Source of the DNA: a virus | DNA: 20,704 bases | Strand: one strand, 5' to 3' | IMG/VR virus record: IMGVR_UViG_3300023184_003746 | Coordinates: 1-20,704 of that record | Part shown: piece after piece, positions 1 to 9,220 of the stretch | How the letters are laid out: each line of letters begins with the position of its first letter | How positions within the stretch are numbered: the first letter of the stretch is position 1 | The notes under the pieces: generated by a model | What the model saw: the letters and a program-made list of their open reading frames with translations, nothing else | The model's database searches: none | Told to the model about the DNA's origin: nothing | Made by a program: the position numbers and the translations under genes

Positions 1-2763
1 ATCAAAATGATGCCCAACCATTGAGAAAAATAATAAAAAGTTCTCATTTTCAGTATTGGTTGTTATAAATTGTGGTATATTATTTATTAGATAATTTGAG
101 TTTTGATTATCATAATATGTGGCTAATCCTAAAAGATTATCATACCACGCACCAACTTGTGCATTGGTGGATGCCAATCGTCCAGAGTTATCATATGGCC
201 AAGTTATAGAATAACTAGTAGCAGTTGTATATGACGATGATGTATATAAAAGTTTTTCAAACCCATCAAACCCTTGTATAACTGATGATTTTTTTATACT
301 CTGTCTATCTATATCTTGTTTACTTGATAATGATTCCGATGCAGGACTTGCCGCTATACTTAAAATATTTCCTTCATATTTTTCTATAAGTTGAACTTTA
401 TATACAAAATTATTAACACGTTCGGCAGCGGAACTAAAATGTACAAAATTACTCCAAAGATACTCCGCACTACCACTTGCAACTTCACCAGTTACATATT
501 CTATGTTTAAATCATCAGTATTTAAATTTGATGCACTTAAATATGTTTGTATTAATGTGGTTGAACTTGATGCGCTTATTATTAAATCATCCAAAGATTC
601 ATATCCAGATGCAGAATGTTTTACAAAATCCACATCTACATTAAAATTCGGCCCCTTTATAGGCGGGCATTCTAACACATCTTGCTCTGTTAGAATTACA
701 GTTTCAATTAATGGGTTTGTCATTAATTTTGTAATCCAGAATGTGGTATTTGGTTGTATATCAGCCGGTAATGGTTCGTATAGTTTTAATATAACAGACT
801 TTACTTCATTCGTAATGACTTCTTTACCGGTTTCATCAAGTTTTTTATCGGATAATGTATAGTTATCTTCTTCCCAACTTGAAATTAATATATGTTGGTC
901 ATTATCAAAATTTGCAAGATGACTTAAATATTTACTATCCTTCTCAGGTTCATTAAATTTTAAATGATCATGAAATGCATCAAATATTGATTTCCTAATT
1001 ATATCCTCGTCTAAATGTATATTTGGATATTGTATTCTTGTAGATACCGAATATTCGTTACCAGATAATTCTTTTGCACCACCACGATTATATGGTTTAA
1101 ATGTAAGTGTTACATTATCACTACCATTCCATCCCTTATGCTTATCGGCTAAATCTTTTAAATTTATTTTTAGAAGGCCATTGGGTTGTAAATTTTTATA
1201 AATTTTTATATGAGTCTTATTCTTCAATAATAACTCAACATCAACTGTAGTTGCCGCAAATGTATTATATATTACATCGTATGTTATATTTAAATCAGAA
1301 AACGATGGTATTATAATTTCAGTAGGAACGGTTATTTCAGTAATACTTGGAAAATCATTTACACTTATAAAATTTATAATTGTTTCTACTCTATCACCTG
1401 TACCCAATTTATCACTTGTAGGAACTAATATAATTCGTTTCTTACCATAAACCCCTCTAAAATCCTTTTTAAATGATAGTTGAAAGTATCCAGATTTTGC
1501 TGGAACTTTTAATACACTGTCGCTATCTATATAAACGCTTACATAGTCCGTATTACTGGAATTAAATTGTACATTTAAAGTCGCATCAACATCTGAATCT
1601 TTAACCTCTTTATCATATTGCGGTTTTGTTATATTGAGGACCGGTCTGATAACGGCTGGTCTTTTTGCTAACTGCGCGCTCACCACAAACCCATTAACCA
1701 ATTCCTTACCGGATACACTAAATGTATTTGCAACTTTCGTCCATCCATCAAATGAATTTGAAGAACGTGATAATTTTGTTCCTGCATTTGTATAGTATAT
1801 TCCTGTGTAGGTATATGAGTTATCCAAATTACCGGTTAATGTGAAATTAACAGTAGAATTTACTAAATTATTATAATCTAAACTTTCTAAATCAGTCGAA
1901 CCCTCTGATAAATTTATTGTACTGGTTTTAATTATATTACGATTTCTATCTAGTATATCATACTTTAAAGATAGCTTATTTCCTAATTCATTTTGTAAAT
2001 TTGAATTAAATATAATTTTATAATTAACAATTTTATTTTCAACCGGAAGTACATCAATTACTTTATCCAAAAATTCAAACCTAATATCAACAGTACCTAC
2101 GGATTTATTTACCTTTCTTTCATTTAGAAATTTATACTGATTATTGGTTGAATCAAATTCAAATTCCTTTACAGATATACTTTCAGCATATAAATAATCA
2201 TTTACACTAACATTATTTGTAGCAGTACTACCAAATGTTAATCCTGGTAAAATATTTGTACTAGTTCGCCATACATTTGGTACTAAATTGGGTGCCGTTT
2301 GAGGTGTGTTGATGTTGGGCACCAATACTTGTTGGCCGGCTATAATATCTCCAGAAGTATTATGTGTTTTTTCTATTGAAACCGAAAAGTAATTTTTTGT
2401 TCTTTTTCCATTTACAACAGCCTTATATATTTTTTCAGTTCCAAAAGATAGTATAGTCTTATCCAATGTTAAAACAGATCCAATACCAACATTACTATCA
2501 TTTTCAGTAAACTGAGTTGGTATATTGGATATTAAGTGTATTTTTACATTACCATTCGTAGAATACGATGGCGGCACAAATGATGGATTTGGTGTAACGG
2601 GTGCCACATATCCACCACCTCCACCACCACCACCATCACCACTATTTCCTATATTAGAAAATGGATGATAGGGGCCCAAACCATCCCATGTGGATATATT
2701 GTTACCATTATCCCGTATTGGGTCATTTGTAGGACTATTATTATTAAACGGGTTTACTAACAT
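1..2763 (-). CDS. Large virion structural protein, partial (C-terminus beyond window)
   Basis: The frame is open from an ATG at 2763 to the first base of the window, giving 921 codons with no stop, so the 3' end of the gene lies outside. The N-terminus is Asn/Pro-rich, with a run of eight glycines at residues 44-51 that looks like a flexible linker. After that the protein is rich in Ser, Thr, Asn and beta-branched residues in alternating patterns (for example TVNFTLTGNLDNSYTYTGIY), as in stacked beta-sandwich or Ig-like domains. No signal peptide or membrane segment is visible. Near the left edge it reads ENFLLFFSMVGHHFD, a segment I associate with large structural proteins of marine T4-like phages (recollection, not a search). 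It is the last gene of the tail operon, 38 nt after the Hint-containing gene. Virion/tail role is inferred from context and composition; the exact function is unknown. Confidence 0.75.
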   Translation of the reverse strand, partial: MLVNPFNNNSPTNDPIRDNGNNISTWDGLGPYHPFSNIGNSGDGGGGGGGGYVAPVTPNPSFVPPSYSTNGNVKIHLISNIPTQFTENDSNVGIGSVLTLDKTILSFGTEKIYKAVVNGKRTKNYFSVSIEKTHNTSGDIIAGQQVLVPNINTPQTAPNLVPNVWRTSTNILPGLTFGSTATNNVSVNDYLYAESISVKEFEFDSTNNQYKFLNERKVNKSVGTVDIRFEFLDKVIDVLPVENKIVNYKIIFNSNLQNELGNKLSLKYDILDRNRNIIKTSTINLSEGSTDLESLDYNNLVNSTVNFTLTGNLDNSYTYTGIYYTNAGTKLSRSSNSFDGWTKVANTFSVSGKELVNGFVVSAQLAKRPAVIRPVLNITKPQYDKEVKDSDVDATLNVQFNSSNTDYVSVYIDSDSVLKVPAKSGYFQLSFKKDFRGVYGKKRIILVPTSDKLGTGDRVETIINFISVNDFPSITEITVPTEIIIPSFSDLNITYDVIYNTFAATTVDVELLLKNKTHIKIYKNLQPNGLLKINLKDLADKHKGWNGSDNVTLTFKPYNRGGAKELSGNEYSVSTRIQYPNIHLDEDIIRKSIFDAFHDHLKFNEPEKDSKYLSHLANFDNDQHILISSWEEDNYTLSDKKLDETGKEVITNEVKSVILKLYEPLPADIQPNTTFWITKLMTNPLIETVILTEQDVLECPPIKGPNFNVDVDFVKHSASGYESLDDLIISASSSTTLIQTYLSASNLNTDDLNIEYVTGEVASGSAEYLWSNFVHFSSAAERVNNFVYKVQLIEKYEGNILSIAASPASESLSSKQDIDRQSIKKSSVIQGFDGFEKLLYTSSSYTTATSYSITWPYDNSGRLASTNAQVGAWYDNLLGLATYYDNQNSNYLINNIPQFITTNTENENFLLFFSMVGHHFD

Positions 2764-2777
2764 TAATTACTTTTGAT

Positions 2778-2785
2778 ATAAATAT
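2778..2785 (-). promoter_or_regulatory. Candidate late-promoter element (ATATTTAT), copy 1
   Basis: The sense (minus) strand reads AAATATTTAT, with 14 nt between the 8-mer and the ATG of the large virion protein. The same 8-mer, on the same strand, lies 14 nt upstream of the gene starting at 10147 and a few nt upstream of the gene starting at 16132. I saw no copy inside a gene on this strand. A gp55-like sigma factor is encoded in the window, so an AT-only phage late promoter is plausible. In this AT-rich DNA the motif could also arise by chance. Confidence 0.3.
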
Positions 2786-2801
2786 TTTAATTTAAATATT
2801 A

Positions 2802-4877
2802 TTACTCACCACCACCTGTGGTAAGATATGCTGTTGTGTTTCTTGGTCCTCCGCTGGTTGAACCACCTCTTACTGGCATTCCGCCATATTGTTGTTGTTG
2901 ATTATCCAATTCACCTCCTGGCATAGATACCCCACCACCAGCACCACTACCGCCGTTTGATACTGGCGTTGCTAATTTGTTGTGCACCAATATACCATTT
3001 GCATAATACGTATGATTTCCTTCAATGGTTAAATTGTAAGTCTGAATTGGAACTAATGTTATTATAGGACTGATTGAATATATTGCCACTGCTTCATCGG
3101 AAGTATTTAATACTAAGTCGCCATCTACTAATTCAGCAACTTCCATTTGGTGTACTTCTTTTGTTTTAACGGGATTGTATGATGCCCAACCTTTACCCAC
3201 TACAAATAATGGGTGATCCGTTGTACACTCTATTGATTCATTATTCAATTCTATTGAAATAATATCGGAACTAATAGGACGAATCAAATCAGTTACTATG
3301 CCTGCTTCTTGTTGTCCACTTTGCTCATTCCACGTTAGAACTTCCATACCTGTCACTACCTCTTCAATTGCTATTTTAGCACCATTTGCGAGCGTTACAA
3401 GCGTTCCTTCTACAAAGCAACCACCGGTTGATGTGGTTGAGCTGGGAGTTGTTGTTACTACATGTGGAGTAGGGGTTGTTGTTACCACCGGCGGAGTTTG
3501 TGTTATTACTTTTGGTGTAGCTACGGTAACTGGCGAAGGCGTTGGTGCCATTTCACTTACATCAAGAGTATTACAAGCTTTTGTTTTTGTAAACTCCCAA
3601 TCAACCGCCGGATATTGTGCTGTTTTGGAAGCTAATCCCTGTGGTGTATCATCTGCTTGAACTCTATTTTGAATATTATTAGCTGAAACAGAGCCATCTT
3701 GTGCACATACTGTTATCGTTTTTCCCATAGCTATAGATTTCTGAACCTCTGTACCCGTTACGTCTACGAATTTAACTATAATTGTATTTTTACTACTAAA
3801 ATTTCTAATAGTATATTCAAAATTACTTTTACTAGTTGGTATTGATATATTTTGAGGAAATATTGGCGGTGTAGGAGTTGGCGCTGGATATACTAAAGTA
3901 GCTGGTTTTGTTTGTGTAGCAAACTCATTTAAATTATTTTGTACATTCTTTGTCAATTCTACTACTTTAAACTCCGTAGGTACTTCCTTTATTAGTATAG
4001 ATCTACGCTTTAAAAAGTATGAATTATATTCTATACAATTAAAAAGTATTTTTTCCATTTCACCAATTATCATAGAAAATTCATATTGCTCACAATCTAT
4101 AAAACGAGTCTCAGCTTGCTTTGAGAAATTGGATTCACGTATATCATAGTACCTATTGGATAAATAGTTGGTAACAGATTCTTTAAAATCAGAGTATATT
4201 TTTGTTCTAAATACATTAAAATCTTTTATACCAAAATCATTTTTAATTGTATTAAAAAAATCCTTACCAAATTTAGTTTCCAATGCCGAATTAATAGAAT
4301 CAAGAACATTTTTTTCAATAGAAGTTAATGAATCCAAAATACTACGTTTATAGTATTTAAAATCTTTATTTAAATTTTGAAGATTATTTAAATCATTTGT
4401 ATTGAGATTTGATATATTAGTATCTGCCGTTTTTAATGGTAGTATTCTAATTTCATTCTTTGACGGTGATATTTCTTGAATCCAAACACGTCTCATTTCA
4501 TTTTCATTACCAACTCTACTACGAACAAAGTTTATATTAGTACGTAGAATGCCATTATGGAATCCCAAATCCTTTAATATTTTTTCAATATCAATTGCCA
4601 ATTCTTTTTGGCCGCCCTTATTTGTTACATTATAAAGGTAATGTTTAATATTGCCTGATTTGATATATGCAATACTATCACCTGTTTTATTTGGTAATAA
4701 ATTATTATTTATATCATACACCGATACTTCCATAACATCGTATGCACAATCACCAAAATCAGCTTCTTCAACTTCTCCTTTTGTAACTATGACAAAATCC
4801 TTATCCTCAATAAATTTACCCTCATTGGTGCCTTTCTGATCTATCTTATCAAAATTTTTATATTTCTTAATACTCAT
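2802..4877 (-). CDS. Tail/virion protein with embedded Hint (intein-like) autoprocessing domain
   Basis: The protein has 691 aa and an ATG start; the upstream gene ends 2 nt before it. Residues about 1-150 form a beta-rich domain containing VRSRVGNEN and WIQEISPSKNEIRILPL, a pattern I recall from tail-fibre-type proteins of marine phages. Residues about 160-320 are helical and charged. Residues about 340-440 look like a beta domain (FEYTIRNFSSKNTIIVKFVD). A Pro/Thr linker with a near-repeat of PVVTTTP/HVVTTTP follows (about 443-485), then a Hint domain at 487-633 (described separately). The tail of 58 residues is Gly/Gln/Ser-rich. The gene sits in the tail operon between a coiled-coil fibre-like gene and the large virion gene. 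What is seen: linker plus Hint plus glycine-rich tail. Inferred: a tail protein that may cleave itself, separating the adhesin-like N-terminal part from the C-terminal tail. Confidence 0.8.
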   Translation of the reverse strand: MSIKKYKNFDKIDQKGTNEGKFIEDKDFVIVTKGEVEEADFGDCAYDVMEVSVYDINNNLLPNKTGDSIAYIKSGNIKHYLYNVTNKGGQKELAIDIEKILKDLGFHNGILRTNINFVRSRVGNENEMRRVWIQEISPSKNEIRILPLKTADTNISNLNTNDLNNLQNLNKDFKYYKRSILDSLTSIEKNVLDSINSALETKFGKDFFNTIKNDFGIKDFNVFRTKIYSDFKESVTNYLSNRYYDIRESNFSKQAETRFIDCEQYEFSMIIGEMEKILFNCIEYNSYFLKRRSILIKEVPTEFKVVELTKNVQNNLNEFATQTKPATLVYPAPTPTPPIFPQNISIPTSKSNFEYTIRNFSSKNTIIVKFVDVTGTEVQKSIAMGKTITVCAQDGSVSANNIQNRVQADDTPQGLASKTAQYPAVDWEFTKTKACNTLDVSEMAPTPSPVTVATPKVITQTPPVVTTTPTPHVVTTTPSSTTSTGGCFVEGTLVTLANGAKIAIEEVVTGMEVLTWNEQSGQQEAGIVTDLIRPISSDIISIELNNESIECTTDHPLFVVGKGWASYNPVKTKEVHQMEVAELVDGDLVLNTSDEAVAIYSISPIITLVPIQTYNLTIEGNHTYYANGILVHNKLATPVSNGGSGAGGGVSMPGGELDNQQQQYGGMPVRGGSTSGGPRNTTAYLTTGGGE
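2979..3419 (-). other. Hint / bacterial intein-like domain (no endonuclease)
   Basis: These bases encode residues 487-633 of the host protein. The domain begins with Cys487 (CFVEGTLVTLANG, intein block A) and has block B TTDHPLF with His555. It ends ILVHN (His632-Asn633), the penultimate His plus terminal Asn used for C-terminal cleavage. The size of about 147 aa leaves no room for a homing endonuclease. The +1 residue is Lys634, not Cys/Ser/Thr, so conventional splicing is not expected. In bacterial intein-like and hedgehog-type Hint domains this arrangement typically gives N- and/or C-terminal cleavage. All key catalytic residues appear intact. Confidence 0.85.
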
Positions 4878-4879
4878 TA

Positions 4880-6073
4880 TTAATATTTTGATTTATGTAA
4901 TACTTGCATTTTAGTTGGATATACCTTTGAACGCTCTTGCCAGCCAAATGTACTCCGAGGACGTCTTACTTTTATTGTATATTTACCAGTATATGTAGCA
5001 CTATCGCCATTATTTGGAAATATAATAGCTTCCGAATGTATGGTAAACCAGATACGGCTTGTTTGACCACGGTTAATTGTAAAGTTATGTAAGCTTGGAA
5101 CAAACCACTCTTGTTTACTTTTACCATTAACAAACCCTCCAGGCCATTCTATTTCAGTCATTATATCTATATCTTCTGTGGTTGATGTGTTTGTTATATC
5201 AAAGTATGCACCAGATTCCCATCTGTTTTGTGTATTTAAATTCGAACCATTAAACCAATTTAAAAATGTGTGCTCATTTTTAGCACTACCTACTATTTCA
5301 CCAGCAGGGCTGAATGGGTACATTTTAACTAAAGCAATATCAAATATTATATCCGAATTGGTTGCCATAGCTGCACCTTGTGTAGCGGTAACAACCGCCT
5401 GTGAAACAGTCTGCTGTTGCTGTACTGCTCCAAGTTGAGAATGTAATCCTTCTACTATTGAATTTAGTGAATCCACTTGCTTTATTAACGCTTCTATTTG
5501 AGATTTGTATCCCGTATTTTGCGATTGTAATGATGCACGTAAAACTGATTCATCTACCGATTTTTGAATAGCAGCTTCTATTTTTTTACTTGAGGCCGCC
5601 ATTGTTTTTGATAAAGTAGTCAGTTGATTAATTAACGCATCATTGGATTGTTCAACTTGTAATTTTTTATTAGTTTCGGCATCCAAATTTGCTTTTAGTG
5701 AATCTATTTGACTATTTAAATCGGTGATATCACTATTGAGTTGAGATACTTTACTATTTAAATCTTTATTCGACTGTACTTCCGCATCAAATAGTTCTTT
5801 TGGAATTAACTTTCCAGGATCGTCTGGAATTTTTGGTTTTAATTCTTTTACATTAACATCTATTGACTTTAGTAATTCGGTTTTGTCAAATTTTGGTTTA
5901 TTTAATTGTTTAAATATAAGAGATGATGCTATGTTAGTATCTTCCACAACAGTTATACCATAATCATTTTTAACCATAGCGGCAGAACCTGATATCCTCA
6001 AAATATCTTCAAGTTGATTATGTCTGTTCTCCTGTAATTTTTCAGCTATTGCTTCTAATGATGTTAATGCCAT
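4880..6073 (-). CDS. Coiled-coil, fibre-like tail structural protein
   Basis: The protein has 397 aa; its ATG overlaps the stop of the upstream gene by 1 nt (TAATG). Residues 1-95 form a mixed N-terminal region. Residues about 97-222 are a long coiled coil with regular Leu/Ile and polar heptads (KDLNSKVSQLNSDITDLNSQ), breaking into a Gln/Ala/Thr-rich stretch. Residues about 240-397 are a compact beta-rich C-terminal domain with many Trp/Phe/Tyr residues (NWFNGSNLNTQNRW, EWFVPSLHNFTINRG) and a basic end. The architecture (coil stalk plus globular tip) and position among tail genes suggest a trimeric fibre or baseplate appendage. I do not recognise a named family. A receptor-binding role is possible but not shown. 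Confidence 0.75.
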   Translation of the reverse strand: MALTSLEAIAEKLQENRHNQLEDILRISGSAAMVKNDYGITVVEDTNIASSLIFKQLNKPKFDKTELLKSIDVNVKELKPKIPDDPGKLIPKELFDAEVQSNKDLNSKVSQLNSDITDLNSQIDSLKANLDAETNKKLQVEQSNDALINQLTTLSKTMAASSKKIEAAIQKSVDESVLRASLQSQNTGYKSQIEALIKQVDSLNSIVEGLHSQLGAVQQQQTVSQAVVTATQGAAMATNSDIIFDIALVKMYPFSPAGEIVGSAKNEHTFLNWFNGSNLNTQNRWESGAYFDITNTSTTEDIDIMTEIEWPGGFVNGKSKQEWFVPSLHNFTINRGQTSRIWFTIHSEAIIFPNNGDSATYTGKYTIKVRRPRSTFGWQERSKVYPTKMQVLHKSKY

Positions 6074-7188
6074 TATTCTTCTATTTCAAAAATTAATTTA
6101 TCATCTATAATAGTAGATATACCATCTTCAACTATTTTTAGTTTTAGATGATATGTACGTTTCATTGGTAATGTTTCTAAATCCATAACAAAGTAGTTAC
6201 TTATGGAATCACAGCTTACCTTTGTATAATCTCCAAACGGAAATACGATTTCTCCTGTTATATAATCTTCTAACTGATAATAAGTAGTTTCTGGCAAATA
6301 TTTTGCTTGGTCGTATTCAAAAGTTGTTCCGAATGATTTTTGTGGGTATTTATCTCTACCTTTAACTCTAATTTTAACTTTACTATCTTTTACATATTTT
6401 GTTTTAAAATTTGTTAGAACAACTTTATACCCATCTTCGGCTGAACCCGTAACCGGTTCTAAACTACCCGTATTAAATACACTATCATCCCAAGTTATTT
6501 CTAATTTTGGTTCGTATATTGTATTCGTTTCTTTTGAAAAGAATTTAAGAACACCATAATCTAACTGGTCTTCTTCATTTTCTAAACCATGCCTTAATAT
6601 TAATCCATTATTAGTAAACTCATTATATATCCAACCATTAACTATATCAGTAATATCCATACGAATATCATCCCTTTCGTAACTATAATGTTGAGAAGCT
6701 TCATATGGTATGTACCAAACCCCACCTTCTGCGTTAGCAGACCCGGTTAGATATGGTTCATAAACTGCACTACCACCAAATGTATTTTCTTGCCACCTAT
6801 TAATACCATTACGGTATCTCCAACTAACACCCTGTTCGATTGTTCCTGATAAAGGTGAACTACCTGTAAGAAACCCATCAAATTTTGTACCACGCCCCAT
6901 ATCCCAACTTTCCGATACAGCATTTGCATATATCGTATATTCCATTGGTATTCCTTCTGATCTAGCTGATTTTAAATTGATATATGCTTTCCAATCATTG
7001 CCCATTTCGCCTGAATCAACTGAAGCTGATAGCGAACTCATATCAATCTTAATAAGAGATCTATATACATCACGAGTATCACCATAGAAAACTTTACCAA
7101 TCTCCAGTATTTCATCACGACCTGCGTTATGAGTTGGTTGTTGTAAGTAAATTGATGAATCGTATAGTACTTTATAAAATTTATGCAT
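6073..7188 (-). CDS. Tail structural protein with DNRLRE-like beta-sandwich
   Basis: The protein has 371 aa and a 1-nt overlap with the genes on both sides. Residues 41-52 read VYRSLIKIDMSS and residues 178-200 read DITDIVNGWIYNEFTNNGLI, followed by YGVLKFFSKE and PKLEITW at about 211-233. This order (RsLIkFD..., D-v-T-xx-v-xxW, N-G-l-l-L, then F-S-re and P-x-L-x-v) matches the DNRLRE/CBM96-type domain known from surface and wall-associated bacterial proteins and phage structural proteins. Residues about 235-371 form a second beta-rich domain (KVVLTNFKTKYVKDSKVKIRVKGR). No transmembrane segment is seen. It lies directly downstream of gp6, where T4-like phages carry further baseplate or fibre components. 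A baseplate/fibre role with possible glycan contact is inferred. Confidence 0.7.
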   Translation of the reverse strand: MHKFYKVLYDSSIYLQQPTHNAGRDEILEIGKVFYGDTRDVYRSLIKIDMSSLSASVDSGEMGNDWKAYINLKSARSEGIPMEYTIYANAVSESWDMGRGTKFDGFLTGSSPLSGTIEQGVSWRYRNGINRWQENTFGGSAVYEPYLTGSANAEGGVWYIPYEASQHYSYERDDIRMDITDIVNGWIYNEFTNNGLILRHGLENEEDQLDYGVLKFFSKETNTIYEPKLEITWDDSVFNTGSLEPVTGSAEDGYKVVLTNFKTKYVKDSKVKIRVKGRDKYPQKSFGTTFEYDQAKYLPETTYYQLEDYITGEIVFPFGDYTKVSCDSISNYFVMDLETLPMKRTYHLKLKIVEDGISTIIDDKLIFEIEE

Positions 7189-9212
7189 TAAATGGCCCTC
7201 CCTTTTATGTCTTTATTTGGATATTTTATTTCAAAGATACACGGATCTAATGATGGGTAAATAATTTTACCTATTGTAGCTTGCGGTATATTATATTTGT
7301 TTGGTGAATAATTACCATCCCCACCACATAGATTACTAATCTCCACGTGTGGTACACTCATAACTCCTTCTACATTTGCTAATATCAATTCTAATTCCGA
7401 TATGTTTATTGGTTTATTAAATGTCCACTTATCTATATCAAAGTAGTCTTGCATTTCAGTTATACATTTAGTAAGAACCTCTCTTTTATTATAATTTGAA
7501 TATACGATTATTTCAAAGTCTAAACCTATATTTACTATATATCCATTTAATATATTAACAGCATCTGTCAACATGCGATATTCGCCTAAGTATGTTTTAA
7601 TATTTTGTTTAACTGCATCATTTGCATTTGTTAGTTTTTTATTAATATCATATGATAATACATACATATTTACTGCAAATGGATTGGATGTTTGCGAAAC
7701 ATCAATAACTGTTTTTGTTAGATATTTTTTTAATTCCTTTTGTATATCCGATTTAGACATACCCTTCATACTATCTACTAAATTTGTAAATTCAGCTATA
7801 GTTTTAGGATTGGATAATACGGCTGATACCGAATTACCATCCATCTCAGCATCGGGAGAAACGTATACTTTTGCAACACTACCATACCTAGATGGCATTG
7901 CTAATGTTCTAACAATATAATCCTGCCTAGTTACTGCACGATTTTGAGAACCAAACATTGCTAAAGCGTTCTGACGAATTTCCTCAATACTCTCACCACC
8001 TCTACCACCAACCGCAGGCTCCAAATTCTCAACAGCAACCGATGTTTTAGCCGCTTGGTATATTGGAAGACTTTCTATTGAAAGTAAATCTTCTTCATAC
8101 TCTATTTTTTTTATTGTAATTAAATCGCCAACATTTACATTCGATTCCACACCGCCTCCTACTAAATATTTGATAGATAATACCTTACCGGCCGGCGCCA
8201 CACCAAATGTATTTGTTTTTAAGAAATTAGATGGGTCTATTGCTCCATTGTTAAGTCTATTAATAGAATTTGCTAATCCCATTCCAATATTTTTTGAATT
8301 TGGTAGGATTATTTCATCATTCATAAGTACATTACCAGATCCAAATTGTATATCAAATGTATTATCAGAATTTACTTTAACTGAAAATCTTTTTGGAACT
8401 TTTTTAACTTCCAATATATAAGGAACACTATCTACATAATTTGTAAATTTACCATTTGCAGCTGTGTTTGGATTTTCTACAAAAATACTTTCTTGTGCCA
8501 AATACGGAACTTCATAATATGGTTCATTAGAACTTTGTTCTGTTATGGAAACTACACCTATCAGCTTACTATCAGATAGTGTGGTAGTTGGGTAATCAGT
8601 AGCATTTGTTGGAAACGATACTGTAGTTTCTATTTGCTTTGCCGATATTGCTTTTATTCTTTTAGTATATAGGAAAAAGTCTGGCTGACCCGTTTGTGTA
8701 TCTCTACTATACACTGTTATTTCTCTATCTGCCGGATCCGAAAAATCCAATGAATCCGTTGTTCTAAATATTATTTCCGAATTTAATGTTGATGATACTT
8801 CCATCCCATCTTTTATACGTAAACAATATCTTTCATCTGGCATATTAGCTGTGCCTGAACCAATCGCAGGTACAAGTTGATAAACTGTTAGATTTGTTAC
8901 AGCCGGAGTAGATACCTTTGGTTTATATCCTATAGCTTGAGCCAATGCTACAACATTCTTACGTTCCGTTGCATGTGCTAACATTGATTCCTTTAATTGT
9001 ACATCCTGATAAAATGATAGTACGTCGCCAATGTATGATGCCATTTCAATAAACACCATACCAGGCGAAGCTTCATTGAAATCGGAATATGTATCTGGAA
9101 AATATGCTTTAGTAAAATCAATAAGATTTCTTCTATATTCGGCAAAATCCTTACCTACATAATTTATAGTCTTATTATTACCCCAGGATTTCTTTGTAGT
9201 TTTAATGGCCAT
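7188..9212 (-). CDS. Baseplate wedge protein, T4 gp6-like (baseplate J family)
   Basis: The protein has 674 aa, close to the roughly 660 aa of T4 gp6. The N-terminus carries the recognisable gp6 signature: GKDFAEYRRNLIDFTKAYFP, SDFNEASPGMVFIEMASYIG, DVLSFYQDVQLKESMLAHAT and RKNVVALAQAIGYKPK. The centre has the baseplate-J-type region with RQNALAMFGSQNRAVTRQDY (near residues 410-435) followed by YGSVAKVYVSPD. gp6 dimers join the wedges of the hexagonal baseplate that triggers tail-sheath contraction. The start is ATG, 8 nt after the gp25-like gene, and the stop overlaps the next gene by 1 nt. The gp25-gp6 order is that of T4-like and other contractile injection systems. This is one of the most secure calls in the window. 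Confidence 0.95.
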   Translation of the reverse strand: MAIKTTKKSWGNNKTINYVGKDFAEYRRNLIDFTKAYFPDTYSDFNEASPGMVFIEMASYIGDVLSFYQDVQLKESMLAHATERKNVVALAQAIGYKPKVSTPAVTNLTVYQLVPAIGSGTANMPDERYCLRIKDGMEVSSTLNSEIIFRTTDSLDFSDPADREITVYSRDTQTGQPDFFLYTKRIKAISAKQIETTVSFPTNATDYPTTTLSDSKLIGVVSITEQSSNEPYYEVPYLAQESIFVENPNTAANGKFTNYVDSVPYILEVKKVPKRFSVKVNSDNTFDIQFGSGNVLMNDEIILPNSKNIGMGLANSINRLNNGAIDPSNFLKTNTFGVAPAGKVLSIKYLVGGGVESNVNVGDLITIKKIEYEEDLLSIESLPIYQAAKTSVAVENLEPAVGGRGGESIEEIRQNALAMFGSQNRAVTRQDYIVRTLAMPSRYGSVAKVYVSPDAEMDGNSVSAVLSNPKTIAEFTNLVDSMKGMSKSDIQKELKKYLTKTVIDVSQTSNPFAVNMYVLSYDINKKLTNANDAVKQNIKTYLGEYRMLTDAVNILNGYIVNIGLDFEIIVYSNYNKREVLTKCITEMQDYFDIDKWTFNKPINISELELILANVEGVMSVPHVEISNLCGGDGNYSPNKYNIPQATIGKIIYPSLDPCIFEIKYPNKDIKGRAI

Positions 9213-9220
9213 TTTGTTCT

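Noticed and set aside
503-862. Plus-strand open frame of 119 codons
   Set aside because: It lies wholly inside the large minus-strand virion gene, has atypical composition and no promoter or partner; it is a shadow frame. The same applies to all other plus-strand frames, for example 3298-3660, 7573-7920 and 16966-17391.
2979-3419. Classical splicing intein with homing endonuclease
   Set aside because: The domain is only about 147 residues with no endonuclease motifs, and the +1 residue is Lys.
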